This document shows positions 1 to 11,569 of a stretch of 64,000 bases of DNA, in pieces. Position 1 is the stretch's first letter. Each line of letters begins with the position of its first letter. The stretch is from Actinomucor elegans. Taxonomy: Eukaryota; Mucoromycota; Mucoromycetes; Mucorales; Mucoraceae. The translations under genes were made by a program, and so were the position numbers. The stretch covers positions 4,464,001-4,528,000 of the forward strand of contig JAMSLZ010000001.1 in assembly GCA_026027325.1 (NCBI GenBank). Direction: 5' to 3'. The notes below the pieces were generated by a model that saw only the letters and a list, made by a program, of their open reading frames with translations, was not told the origin of the DNA and made no database searches.

Positions 1-76
1 TTTCAATGAGGCGAGGAGGTTCACCAGTTTTTTGTTCAGGTTGCTGTTGGTAGTTTGCAGGCCATCTTTGCTGCAT
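1..76 (-). CDS. possible 5' end of a glutamine-rich protein (partial)
   Basis: On the minus strand an ATG at 74-76 opens a frame that stays open to the window edge and reads MQQRWPANYQQQPEQKTGE and onward, with a Gln/Pro-rich start. An in-frame stop lies about 14 codons upstream of this ATG, so it is a reasonable start if there is no upstream exon. Only about 25 residues are visible, so the family cannot be named. Gln-rich N-termini are common in fungal regulators, but that is only a guess. It may also be chance. Confidence 0.3.
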   Translation of the reverse strand, partial: MQQRWPANYQQQPEQKTGEPPRLIE

Positions 77-3000
77 TTCTACTCCAGAAGCGAGTCGAAC
101 AGATGGAACTAGGGTTTATTGTTAAGATCATAATATTATCGAAATAGTTTGTATCTTACTGTCAGCGAGTTCAGTAGAGTCCATTATATATTAAAGAGAG
201 GAGATAGATCGAGAAAAAAAACAAATGATTTATTAGTACAAACGAAAGAGAAAGAGAAGAAAAGGGTCCTAAACCAAAAAAATGGAATTTGAAAATAGCG
301 GTATATATAGTTTTTGTCAGATTTACCCAGTGCGTGGTAAACGGTAAGTACTATTGATTTTTATTATGCCGACAAGCGTAGGTTATTGTCCAAGTTTCAA
401 ATATTAGCCACATGATTCTGGGTTTATATCATTCGGTTATTGAAGCATGGTTATACATAATTGACTCAGCAGTAGGCCCTGTTCGTAGTAGCACTACTAC
501 TGGGGGGTGGGGCGCACAAGAAAACAGATAAAGTGAAACTGATTATAGTGCTTTTGTCAACTAAGAAGAAATTGACATGAATAAGAATTAGTAGGCTGTT
601 TATCATATCTAACAAGAAGAAAAGAAGTAAAATATTATCCCGGGAATCTCCCACTTTAACCCAATCAAAAGGGACCTTTTGCTTGCGAACCAACTATTGA
701 AACATAGGGACTACAATGAAGTGATGCCATCTAATGTCAAAAAAAACACACGGGTGCAGGATCCGGACAGTGCAAAAGAATCATCTCATAATCATTCCCC
801 CAATGCTATTCATCAATTCGAAAGCCGGCGCCCAGATAAAGTTAGTCATACAAGAAGGGCAAATCTTTCGACTTTTACGTCATTATACGTATATCTTTAC
901 AGCATGTATACTTTATTAAATGCTCTCCCTTGCATTGACTACGTATTTCTATTATACTTTTTGGAATAGCTTAACTTTTCTAACTTTGAAAATTTTCAGA
1001 AAATGTTTAGAAGATATTTAGAAGATATTTCCTGCTGTCAAATGAAACTAGTCCTTTTATGTACATTTGAAAGCCAAAAAGTCCGCATATTTTTTTCCCT
1101 ACCAATAGATGCATCTGATCAAGTTCACCCGAGATTTTCGAATAGTTAGCCGATCAACGCCGGCTATTGTAGCAAGTATTTTTATAAAAAAAAAAAAAAT
1201 GACATTGAAACCCGGTTTCTGTAGAAACAAAGTGGGGAAAACAGGACTTTGATCTCTTATCTAATCCGAGTGCTTTTCTAACAAGAATTTACTATTTCTC
1301 CTTTGGTTTTTGACCGATTACTCATGAGCAATGTTCATAAGAAGGCATCAAATGCGCACAACTGTTGGACTTCCTTAATTAACCCATTCCACGAGCTACT
1401 TGGTATTACAAAGTGCAATCAATGTTATTTCATTCCAAGTAAAACAGATATCAAAGTTAAAAAAAAAATGTTTTATTGCCTTTATAGAGCTTCATAATGG
1501 AAAGAGTCGATTACAATATTTTTATTTTATTATATAGACAAAAAATAAAAATAAAAATAAAAATAAAAAAAATCCCATTAACGCCAAGAAACGCGTGTAG
1601 ACGCGTATGGTGCGATCTTTTTGAAACATTCTCAATTAAGGTTATTGATCTGGTACAGAATAAAGGATATGCATGTATAAAACACAATTTCTGTGCGCTA
1701 TTATATCGGTGCATTCTGCATATCATTTAATACTAAAGTGCTTAATCCCCAACAACTTATATCGCTGTTTCTTGACAGATTTTACCATTTACAGTGACCC
1801 GTTACACGATCACTTTTCTGCTCAAGTGATGTATTATTAGCAGAATGTGCCAGCTGTGTAGAATATTCTACTAATATATTGTATGCATATATTGGTAAAG
1901 AAGATCTAAGAGCAAGGCTTCATGGCTATTGTTAGTGAGAGCATGTCCGACTTCAACGTGTGAAGTACCATCATATGGCGTGTGATTATTTACCCTTATC
2001 TCTTTTTGTTGTGTTCTCAAAGATCAGAACCTTAGTCTATGATTTTAAACAGCAGAAAAAAAAATCTTTTCCATGATCAGAAGAACTAGTAGAATAGAGG
2101 CATTCTTGAATAGAAAAAATAATGTATGCACCCTGGGGTGAAGATTATGATCATATTGAGAGCTTTTTGCTGCTCGTGCTATTTGTTATCTCTGCGGAAC
2201 ATGAAGCAGTTAAAAGCGCTCGCAGTCGGAAAATCGCGTGAGTAGGTTTTTTTGGAAGAAATCGTTCCATTCATGTACCAAGATTTTTTAGACTCATTTG
2301 AATTGCCTTATTTATTGGATAATAGCTAATGTCATTACCCAATGATGCATATATATAATGTATCGATGACGCCTGCACAATTACCAAAAAGCGAGTTTAT
2401 ATCCCGAGACTGATGCATACAAAGTTACTTACTATTTTGTAATGTATCTGAATGATTTCATTCGTACACTCAAAATCAGTTTCAATGACAGCTACTTGAA
2501 TCTCAGAGATTTCAACTTGGCGTAATACAGACTCTTTTACATAGGATCTTATCTAGCCAATAGCCTAGATATTTTTTGCTTTATGGTTGCACAATGAGAG
2601 ATCCGTCACTTCTACAAGATCAAGTCGGCATTACATTATTCGCATGTTGTTACGTGTTGGCGCGGTCGAGAAATGACATATCCTGAAGGACTTGGCAAAA
2701 GTGCGTATTATCGCGTGCTTTGTAATTCTTACAAAATACCATTAAGAACCTTATTAGTCAACCTATCTACACTTGGCCATTGCACTGCTTAATTGAATTC
2801 AACGTAGGGATTATTCTATAAAGAGCATAGCTCTGTTGGGGAACATTGGGAATGTCGTAGAACCATCCAATTAGTTATTTTAAGCATCAATCAACATGCA
2901 ATTAGCATATACTGCACGACATAAACAACAGTGCATATACACGCAGTAGTTCTTGTTTGAATTGATTGAAGATACTTTACTTCTTGGATACTCAATTAAA

Positions 3001-3580
3001 TATTGCTCGGTCATTGCTTGATAGTTCTTAAAGATAAGCATGAGCCACGTAAATCCAGATCATTCTTGTGCAACGGTTGAAATTAAAGGGCTTAATTTGT
3101 ATTTTCGACGCTAAACTGAAATAAGTTGGTATGAAAAATGTATAATTTTGAACAGCAAAAAAGTCAGAGGTTGTACAAAACAAGCTGAGTGATATTCACC
3201 GTACTATAGTTCAAAGAATTGAGCAAAGAAACTTTTAATTAAAATAGCGGCGGGAAGGGCTAAAAGGAAAATGTAGCGGGAAAATCTTCCATTTTCAATT
3301 ATTATAGAGCTATATACGTTTGTACCACTAAGTGATGAAGACTTTCCGCGGCTCTCCTGTCAAAAACAGGGTCTACTTGCCAATGAAAGAGTCAAATATA
3401 GCAATATATTTCGTTTTGCTTCTTTTGCATATTTCAATGGCAAACCATGGTTTAAAGAACCAAAATACATACCCTCTTATAGTCATTAAATGGAGCGCGA
3501 CCAATCGCATAACAAATAAGTACACCCAAGCTACACAATCAATTGACGTCAAATTAAAGTTCTACCATATGCTATAATTT

Positions 3581-3655
3581 ATTCTGAACATCGTCTACTA
3601 ATCAGTGCGACATTGGGCCGAGATTAACCAAAGGGATCTGTAGATCTTTAGACAC
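3581..3655 (+). repeat. dispersed degenerate repeat, copy
   Basis: It carries the shared block TGCGACATT followed by GCCGAGATTAACC and a GATCTGTAGATCT segment. The same order of blocks recurs at many intergenic sites in the window, on both strands. Confidence 0.55.
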
Positions 3656-3752
3656 TGCTATACAAAATACATGCAATTGATAATTCGCCATTCACAACAT
3701 AGTAATATACCTACAGTTTTCTGCGGAATGAAGGATCAGGTAAAAGCAATTG

Positions 3753-3830
3753 TTCATTTTGAACGTGAACTGCTAATCAGATGCAACATTTTTACCGAGA
3801 TTAGCAGAGATCTGAAGATCAATTAATTTC
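3753..3830 (+). repeat. dispersed degenerate repeat, copy
   Basis: It contains CTAATCAGATGCAACATT, ACCGAGATTAGC and AGATCTGAAGATCAAT in the same order as the copy about 170 bp to the left, so the two form a local direct pair of diverged copies. Confidence 0.5.
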
Positions 3831-5686
3831 AAGAAAAGGTTAGTTATGCGAAATTGTGATTGGTTGTCGGAATTTAAATTTACCTTTTTTTTTTTATATT
3901 TTTATGAAACTCGTTTTAGAGTAAGAAAAATTTGTTATAAGCTTGATCCGCTTTTTAATGTCTAAAACTTATTACCATGCAAAAAATATCTTAACAAGTT
4001 CTGTGTACGATTCGATGGCACATTAAATGTCGTAAACAGCGCTTGATATATCTTTAGATTTAAGGAAACAACTGTCATATATTACATTTTTCTTGATTGT
4101 CTATAAATGCAACTATAACTCGAGTAGTTTACATGACATAAAATTCAACAAAAATAGGTTCGATTGCTCTCCGAAACATTAAACTTATGTTATTAATAGA
4201 TCATGCATTGAAAATAATCTCTTTAAGCTCCACAAAATAAAAACATGTCTGGAAATTTTGAGCCTGAGGTAGTCCTCCTCCCTTTACGATTTTCCCCGAA
4301 ATTGGTCATTTTTTAACATCCCTATAATCGTTGACAGTGTTCAATATAATGTTGTATTTGAAGACTAGCATATGTTCAAAATGAAACACTGCGTCTATCC
4401 TGATTCTCCCTCCCCCCCTTTTTTTTTGCTAGACTACTATGAGTATTCTATTTTAGCGATTGAATCATATTATACATGCATTTCATACGAAACAGATATA
4501 ATCTACACATTACTTAATTGATCGCGGTTTACTGTCGCATTGGGCGACAAGTGCAAGTCAGAATGAGTTACTTAATCTATTATATTCATTGCTATACTTT
4601 AACTCAACTAACATATTATACTATTTATAATTAGCTGTTCATAGTACATGATTATATGTTATACTTCGTCTGTTCTAAACACTGTTAAGCATCTTTGAGG
4701 CGTTGGAAGTACAAAAACAAACTTCCAGGTTATCATTAGCTATAAAAAGCACTATAGATCAGAAAAAGGCACATAAAAGGGTTCCTATGGCTCATTAAGC
4801 TTTTGAAGATTTTGATTCCGTTTTATCTGTTGGCTATGGTCCCATTTACACTGAATAATGCGGGCCATGTTGGTTGTTATGCAACAAACAAATTACCAAC
4901 GCATATGTTTACATGTGACCAACAGCATTGCATTATAATTCAGTTCTCTAAAGCCATTAAAAAAGAGTTCAAAGTATTCAACAATGACCTTTAATTTCTA
5001 TTGATCATCGACGATTCAAGTAATAATTCTGCTGGATGTCCAAAATCAGAAACCAACTTTTTTTTTTTGGAATAGTGGACGATTATCAGTTGAATAATAG
5101 ATAACTGCAAGTAAAGACAGCATATAATGACATATTTTATAGAGAGATTATAAAGACATCTCTAATTGATTGATATATCATTGATAGAATCGAATTTTTT
5201 TTTGTACCGTTTTTAAAAGTACATCTATACCTATGAAATTCAGGCTAAATGTATACCTTCGCCAATTCTTTGGAAATCGCCACCCACACTCCATTATTTT
5301 CCTTTCGGCATTTCTTTACCGATTCCGGCCTGATTGTGTGCAAAATACATAGGTTTCATGTGCATTCGTCCTGTAGTTCTACAAATCGCATCTGACAAGT
5401 CATTTGCATTTAAAATAATCTGTTACATTTATCACAAACGCGATGAAAGAAAGAATCAAGTTTGAGCTTACTTTATTCTCATTCTGGAGAATGAAGACCT
5501 TTTGTAATTTTTTTTTTTTTTGCCAAACAACATAAATTGGGCTGAAACCAGATAAACTAAACCTGCCGTGCATTATCCAACGGCACATCAAACAGTTGTT
5601 ACTAAATGAACTTAAGCTTTGCAATCAAACAATTCATTGATTTTGCACGTTTTTTATATGTGAATGATTAGATGTTAGTTTATATA

Positions 5687-5713
5687 GCTATACTATTCAA
5701 TGAATAGTATAGC
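5687..5713. repeat. near-perfect palindrome (13-bp arms, 1-nt centre)
   Basis: The arm GCTATACTATTCA is followed after a single A by its exact reverse complement. It lies in intergenic DNA 640 bp upstream of tryptophan synthase. It could form a cruciform or bind a dimeric protein; nothing nearby shows which. Confidence 0.8.
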
Positions 5714-6210
5714 ATTTACTACTGCAGACCAATTGAATACGGGCACGATATCGCATGTTATGATTTTTTTTTCTGATACAATATATAGGTTCCATCTAAT
5801 GAAAATTACCTCTTTGGGACGATATGAGGTCAAAAAGCAACTTGCCAAGCTCATATCATCTAAAAACCAACCTGTTTAGTATAGACAATGCGGCTGCAGG
5901 GAATAATAAGGTGGGAAAATCAGTAAGCCTGTCATAGATGGTGGGCTTTGGCACAGTAGTAAAAATGGATCATTAGTTATGCCGAATCGCGTAATAAAGC
6001 TAGGGCATAAGAGTTTCTCGCTCAAGTCTACTCTTGCAAGAATAAATCAAGCTCAAAGCCTAACACCAGCAAATGAGAACGGTGCGCAGGATTTTGCGCG
6101 AACCAAATGGTTTAGAGGAGTTAAGGCCGTAGAGATCGTTCTACAGGATTTAAGCCCGATTAGGCGCGGTTTAAAGGATTTAAGAGCGAACTACACCAAA
6201 ATACGAATAC

Positions 6211-6217
6211 TGACTCA
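6211..6217 (+). promoter_or_regulatory. Gcn4/CPC-1-type binding site upstream of tryptophan synthase
   Basis: A perfect TGACTCA lies 139 bp before the tryptophan synthase start codon. This heptamer is the known binding site of the bZIP activator Gcn4 (CPC-1 in filamentous fungi), which induces amino-acid biosynthetic genes on starvation. The same heptamer also occurs inside intron 3 of the gene (6738-6744). Function is inferred from sequence and position only. Confidence 0.6.
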
Positions 6218-6355
6218 TCTTTCGTCCCAATCAGACAGTCATTGAAGGCGGGGTGACGTTGCTTTTTAGATCTTGGATAAATAAGAGCAGTTCGCGCGAG
6301 CTGAGTTAGTTTGGCATAAGCTTTTCGCCTTTTACATATCACTTTTTTTATTATA

Positions 6356-8652
6356 ATGTCTGCTGGACTTCGCAACACATTTAGAACCTGCAAAGAACAA
6401 AGTAAAATAAAAAGGACGCGTATTGGTTATTGGTAGCAGTGATAATTAACTTTCTATTTAATGAAGATCGTCCTGCCTTTGTGACATTTCTTACAGCCGG
6501 TTATCCCAGTCCTGCTGATACAGTAGACAGCATGTTGGCTTTGGAAAGAGGTGGTGCAGATGTTATTGAATTAGGTAAGTAGAAAAAGAGATGGCAGCGA
6601 TTATATGTAGTCACAGCATAGACTAATTTCAATTCACTAGGTATTCCTTTCACTGATCCTCTAGCTGATGGTCCAACCATTCAATATGCCAGTACTGTAA
6701 GTATTTATGCACCAATGGTCTATGCGGGAAACAAAAGTGACTCACCTGTGTTACAGATTGCTCTTAATCATGGTACTGACATTCCAATGTGTCTTCAATT
6801 TGTTCGCGATGCTCGCGCTCGTGGATTGAAGGTACCTGTTGTATTCATGGGTTATTATAATCCCATTCTTGCTTATGGTGAAGATGAGATGGTACGTGAT
6901 TGTAAGGAGGCTGGCGTCAACGGTTATATTCTGGTTGATTTGCCTCCCGAGGAGTCTCATTCTTTCCGTGGTTTTTGTTACAAGTATGACTTGTCTTATA
7001 TTCCCCTTATTGCTCCTTCTACCACTGAAGCCCGTATCCAATTGCTTGCTACCATTGCCGATTCTTTCATCTACGTAGTTTCTCGTATGGGTGTCACTGG
7101 TGCCAAGGATTGTGTTAATGCTGAATTACCTGCCATTATTGCCCGTATCAAAAAGTACACCCAAGTCCCTTTGGCCGTTGGCTTTGGTGTTTCTACTCGT
7201 GAACACTTTATCGAAGTTGGTGCTCACTCTGAAGGTGTTGTTATCGGCTCTCGTCTTATCACTGTCATTAGAGATGCATTGGCTGAAAACAAGAACATTG
7301 CTGAAACAATTGAACAATATGCTTCAGAAGTAACTGGTCGTAAAGCAATTGAAACTGCCGCTGCTAGCACAGCTGACCTTGCTGATATTGAGGTCAATGA
7401 TGCTGCTGGTCGTGGACCTTTCACTCCTGAAGACATCAAGAACTTTTATCAATTGGATCCTCGTTTCGGTACCTTTGGTGGCGCTTATGTTCCTGAAGCT
7501 CTCGTTGATTGTCTCACTCAACTTGAAGTGTGTTTCAAGGATGCCATGAACGACCCTTCTTTCAAGAAAGAATTCGAATCTTACTATGATTATATCTCTC
7601 GTCCTTCTCAGCTTCAATTTGCCAACCGTTTAACTGAGGATGCTGGTGGTGCCAAGATTTGGTTGAAGCGTGAAGATTTGAACCATACTGGTTCTCACAA
7701 GATCAACAACGCTGTCGGTCAAATCTTGCTTGCAAAGCGTCTTGGTAAGAAACGTATTATTGCAGAAACTGGTGCTGGTCAACACGGTGTAGCTACTGCT
7801 ACCGTCTGTGCCAAGTTTGGCTTAGAGTGTGTTGTATATATGGGTGAGGAAGACTGTCGCCGTCAAGCATTGAACGTTTTCCGCATGCAAATGTTGGGTG
7901 CTACTGTTGTTCCTGTCAAGAATGGTGCTAGAACATTAAAGGATGCTATTAATGAAGCTATGCGTGATTGGGTTGCCAATGTCTCTACTACTCATTATCT
8001 CGTAGGCTCTGCCATCGGTCCCCACCCTTTCCCCAAGATCGTTCGCGAATTCCAATCTGTCATTGGTAAGGAAACCAAGCGTCAAATGCTCGAGAAGGCT
8101 GGCAAGTTGCCTGACGCCGTAGTTGCTTGTGTTGGTGGTGGATCCAACGCTATTGGTATGTTCCATCCCTTCGTAGATGATAAGACTGTTCGTATCGTGG
8201 GTGTTGAAGCAGGTGGCGATGGTGTTCATACCGAAAAGCATTCTGCTACTCTTACAATGGGTACTCCTGGTGTTCTTCATGGTACCCGTACTTACCTCTT
8301 GCAAGATCCTAAGGGTCAAATCATCGAAACACATTCTGTCAGTGCTGGTTTAGATTATCCTGGTGTTGGTCCTGAACACGCTTACCTGAAGGACTGCGGT
8401 AGAGCTGAATACCGTGTTGCTGATGACGCCCAATGTTTACTTGGTTTCAAAAAATTGACTCAATTAGAAGGTATCATTCCTGCTTTGGAGTCTGCTCACG
8501 CAGTTTATGCTGCACATAAGTTGGCATCTGAACTCCCCAAGGACCAAGACATTGTTATCTGTCTCTCTGGAAGAGGTGACAAGGATATGCACACTGTCAC
8601 TGAAGTCTTGCCCAAGTTGGGTCCCAAGATTGGATGGGATTTGAGATTTTAA
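6356..8652 (+). CDS. TRP5: tryptophan synthase, fused alpha-beta
   Basis: It catalyses the last two steps of tryptophan synthesis: the alpha half cleaves indole-3-glycerol phosphate and the PLP-dependent beta half joins indole to serine. Exons are 6356-6401, 6467-6574, 6641-6696 and 6757-8652, giving 701 residues, close to the yeast enzyme. The ATG at 6356 supplies the usual short N-terminal helix. The alpha half (about residues 1-270) has the catalytic Glu50 in ADVIELG and Asp61 in [10 protein letters not shown]. The beta half (about 295-690) has the PLP lysine, Lys385, in [10 protein letters not shown] and the phosphate-binding GGGSNAIG. The fused alpha-beta order is typical of fungi. Codon use in the large last exon is strongly biased (GGT, GCT, AAG), as expected of a well expressed gene. 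A Gcn4-type site lies upstream. A possible AATAAA signal lies at 8730-8735, and the gene converges on the lipase that follows. Confidence 0.97.
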
Positions 8653-8785
8653 ATTATGACCATTAAGTTACCCTTTCCCTTATCATTTATTCACGCATTG
8701 TAATATATTCTATTTGCCCTATTCCAAGTAATAAAGTATTCAAGTCGATTATATCGACATCACAATACAGTATTTGGCTATTGCC

Positions 8786-10347
8786 TTAGAATGTATTGAA
8801 TATATCGCTTTCGCATCCTTGAAATATACCGAAATAACTGCTAATTGGTTAGGAATGGTGTATTTATTTTACATTGTGTATTACTCACTTTAAAGTATAA
8901 GATCCATTGGCGTGCTTGATTGAGTTTGAGCAGTTTCTAGTTTCATAAGGTCCAGGACAATGCACTAGAGTTTACATAATGAGGGTTGTTACCATTACCA
9001 TTACCATATTATTTCGGCTATATGTATATGTATAACATTTACCTAGTTCCATAGGAGAAGCTGACCGGAGCCAATATTCATCACCTTCGTGCTATAGCAA
9101 TATAATGTCAGAGAACATTTAGATATACGTTTACCGCTACTCACTACATAGCCATCTAAAATATCAGGTCGATGCGTAAAGTCTATGTAACAAAATATAA
9201 CGTTAGAATACAGGTTTACTACATGTATTTCCAATACTTTATACATACCATCTGCTTCTGCTACGAATCTTTTAATAGAAATCTTGTTATCTGCAATATA
9301 TTTTGCGTATTCAAAGTCGCCTACTCTTGGTTTGCCTATTTGTAGTGTGTTCATTGTTATAACGGATGTTTTTCATTATCTCAAAAAACTGTTACCTAGT
9401 AAATAACCCTCCAAGTTAGTGCTGTTTAGGTTATCGAGGCGCTGAAATAGATCTACAATGAGTAAAGAACCCACACCTGCACCAAAGGAATGTCTGTATT
9501 GTGTTTTAACTATTATAATCATGTTTTTATCATGTTTAAATATAAGAAGTACCCTGTAACATAGACTTTGTAATCTGGGTGGAGTGTAAGTTGATCCTTG
9601 ATTGTGCGATGCACTATATTTCTGATATCCAACATTGATTTTAAGAGCCCTTCAACCTCAAAATCAGTTTTAACAGCTCCCATTTGATCCAACGTGTACT
9701 AACCTATTTGCGCTTTTGCTCCTGGAATCAATGGATGCGAAACCAGGTCTTGTCTAAAAAACTAGAAATTACACTTATTAGTCAGGGTTGCGTTCTTTTT
9801 TGGAACTCTGTTTATTCATTACCAAAACTTTGTTTCTGAATGAAGAAGCACCTCTGATCACAACAAATAGCTTTTTTTCCCTAGTATAACTGTAAGGTTA
9901 ACCGACATAACAACTCTACTTTGAGTCTTACTGTTCCGATTTGACGATACTGCCAGTAACACCGAAAGGAAATGTAGAGAAAGATCTCACTACGATACCG
10001 TCAGGCAAAATCGCTTTGCAGTTTTCACAATCCCATTTATCAAAGCTTCCTCTACAGTTGGCAGCACGTGCTAATTGAGCATAAAAAACAGCTTGCTGCA
10101 CCATATCAGAAGTTTCGTTGAAGTAGGAAACTTCCTGAGAGGCAGGAACTAGAAAATCCTCGTCTAAATATCTGTTAAAGCCCTTGCGAGCTGCACGCAA
10201 AGATCGTACGAAACCGGTTGGCTGATCTACGCCATCATTGTAATAGATAATTGGCCATCGTTCATCTGACCCTGGCTCCATTTTACGCGTACAATGAACG
10301 AATTCAAGCAACCCTAGCAAGAGTATAACTATACGTAAAGTAAACAT
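8786..10347 (-). CDS. secreted class 3 lipase homologue, catalytic His replaced
   Basis: Class 3 (Rhizomucor-type) triacylglycerol lipase fold with an N-terminal signal peptide (residues 1-19). Exons, 5' to 3': 10347-9932, 9889-9823, 9761-9704, 9649-9553, 9493-9396, 9335-9249, 9182-9145, 9091-9043, 8964-8889 and 8840-8786, giving 346 residues. Visible features are the GSFDKWDCENC disulfide region, FVVIRGASSFRNKV before the lid, the nucleophile elbow GHSFG (Ser215), KPRVGDF, the acid region ADDFTHRPD (Asp274/275), NCSNS and a C-terminal SYFGIFQGC. The DHL that supplies the catalytic histidine in relatives reads YTL here (Thr327), so ordinary esterase activity is doubtful. It lacks the KR-VGGMT processing region of the 42-53 kb lipases. 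Its closest relative in the window is the lipase on the opposite strand at 17.5 kb. Intron 3 (9650-9703) removes an in-frame TAG and keeps the frame, so I regard the gene as intact. Confidence 0.88.
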
Positions 10348-10725
10348 CTAGTATGTGATGAATAGAGAAGAAAGACTGTGTTAAATATGTTATCAATCGA
10401 CAAAGGAATTTCTACAGAGTGCTCAATAGATATATAAATAATATCGTCCAAGTTTATTGGGGAATGTTAGATATGGTTGAATAACATTGAGATAATGACT
10501 TGAGAAAGTATGTATTTATTAACATAAAAGCATAGTGCACTATTGTTATAGACGATGCACTTATTGGTTTCAGTTTGTTGATTTACATGTTACTGAACAA
10601 TGTAAAATGTTCATTGTTACTAACTGCCAGAGTTTTATTATTATGATTAATATATATGCTGCATTTACAAAAACAAAGAAGGGATTATAGATTGTAAAGG
10701 TATAGAGGGTCCCTTCACTTTCGGT
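10348..10725. other. short intergenic region upstream of a lipase
   Basis: It lies between the start of the lipase and the 3' end of the cyclin gene. An AT-rich tract TATATAAATA at 10431-10440, about 85 bp before the lipase start, could serve as a core promoter on the minus strand. Nothing else is recognisable. Confidence 0.4.
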
Positions 10726-11569
10726 TTACGCAATACTTCTTTTCGTTGTAGTTTCATTATTTCCTGATTTCAAAGAAAAGCTCTGCCGACTTCCATATCT
10801 CCATTGTTTATCCATACTGTCGGCTGTTGGGGTAGTAGGTGTCGTAGGGCTACTACTCTCATTTGATCCGCTTTTATATTGCGTGTTGCTATTACTAGTG
10901 TGCATAGTAAGTCGACTAAATGGCCGAACAATATCCTCCACAGGCATATGATTGTCTCTAATTGACAAAGATTCCAAATCTTGGGTCTGGTTCCAATGCT
11001 CAAGCACATTGTCTCCATACCTTTGAAGTTTGTCGATATCCACAAAAAGATTATAATCGTTTAGACGCAAGAATTCTAATTCTAATGCATTCAGCTCGGC
11101 CACAGGTAAACCCCCCACCTTTTCTCAAAAAGTCAATATGAGGGTCCAATAACAAGTATATGTATACTACCTTGGCATATCTTGTATTCGTAAAAAAGAC
11201 ATCTGAATACAACTTACTGGAGATCATGAGTCCAGTGATAATAAGTCTATGGATGTTATACGAGTCGATATGAAGTGGATGCAAATTAGTTTCGGACTGA
11301 GGTTGAGTCATACGATCAAAGTAGACCAATAGAGCAATAAGGCATTCATTAGCGCAAGGACAGTACTTTAAGATACGTGTAAAGTAGGCATGGATAGTGA
11401 TTGTAGGTATAGAGCGAGCATGAAAGCAGGTATATAAGGATGATTGTTTCGAACCAGCTTCAACGTGGAGTTGGTCGTTTGTTCGAGTGATCTTTACTAG
11501 TAACGCAGTTAATAGTTTGATAGTGTCTTTGACTGGGTATGTAGCTAGGTCGAAATGCGTTGGATCCAT
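10726..11569 (-). CDS. Pho80/Pcl-type cyclin
   Basis: Regulatory subunit for a Pho85-like cyclin-dependent kinase, expected to act in nutrient or phosphate signalling or the cell cycle. There are two exons, 11569-11171 and 11118-10726, giving 263 residues with a 52-nt intron. The start MDPTHFDLATYPV followed by a helix ending in KITRTND matches the family. The cyclin box (about residues 45-165) includes FHARSIPTITI, YFTRILKYCP, LLVYFDRM, IITGLMISSKLYSD and, across the splice, NTRYAKVGGLPVAELN then LELEFLRLNDYNLFVD. This order is characteristic of Pho80-like cyclins. The C-terminal tail (about 190-263) is Ser/Thr/Pro-rich and probably disordered and phosphorylated. The kinase partner is inferred from the family. 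Confidence 0.9.

Larger units (their letters stand above)
77..6355. other. gene-poor AT-rich intergenic region
   Basis: I find no convincing gene in this 6.3 kb stretch. Open frames here are short and low in complexity, and none resembles a known family. It contains two copies of a dispersed repeat (near 3.6 and 3.8 kb), many short A/T homopolymers, a near-perfect palindrome near 5.7 kb and, close to its right end, a Gcn4-type site that probably belongs to the tryptophan synthase promoter. Confidence 0.6.

Noticed and set aside
679..969. Open frame of about 96 codons in the left desert
   Set aside because: It resembles no family, overlaps another frame of similar length, and has no codon bias or neighbouring splice logic.
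5979..6245. 88-codon open frame upstream of tryptophan synthase
   Set aside because: No recognisable domain. It sits in the probable promoter, overlaps the Gcn4-type site and contains short direct repeats rather than protein-like structure.
8990..9010. TTACCA triplication resembling a telomeric repeat
   Set aside because: Only three units, located inside a lipase intron, and not the usual fungal TTAGGG sequence.
9699..9701. In-frame TAG within the 9 kb lipase, suggesting a pseudogene
   Set aside because: A 54-nt intron (9650-9703) with a GTTAGT donor removes it, keeps the frame and makes the protein align exactly with its paralogue at the same intron position as the array lipases.
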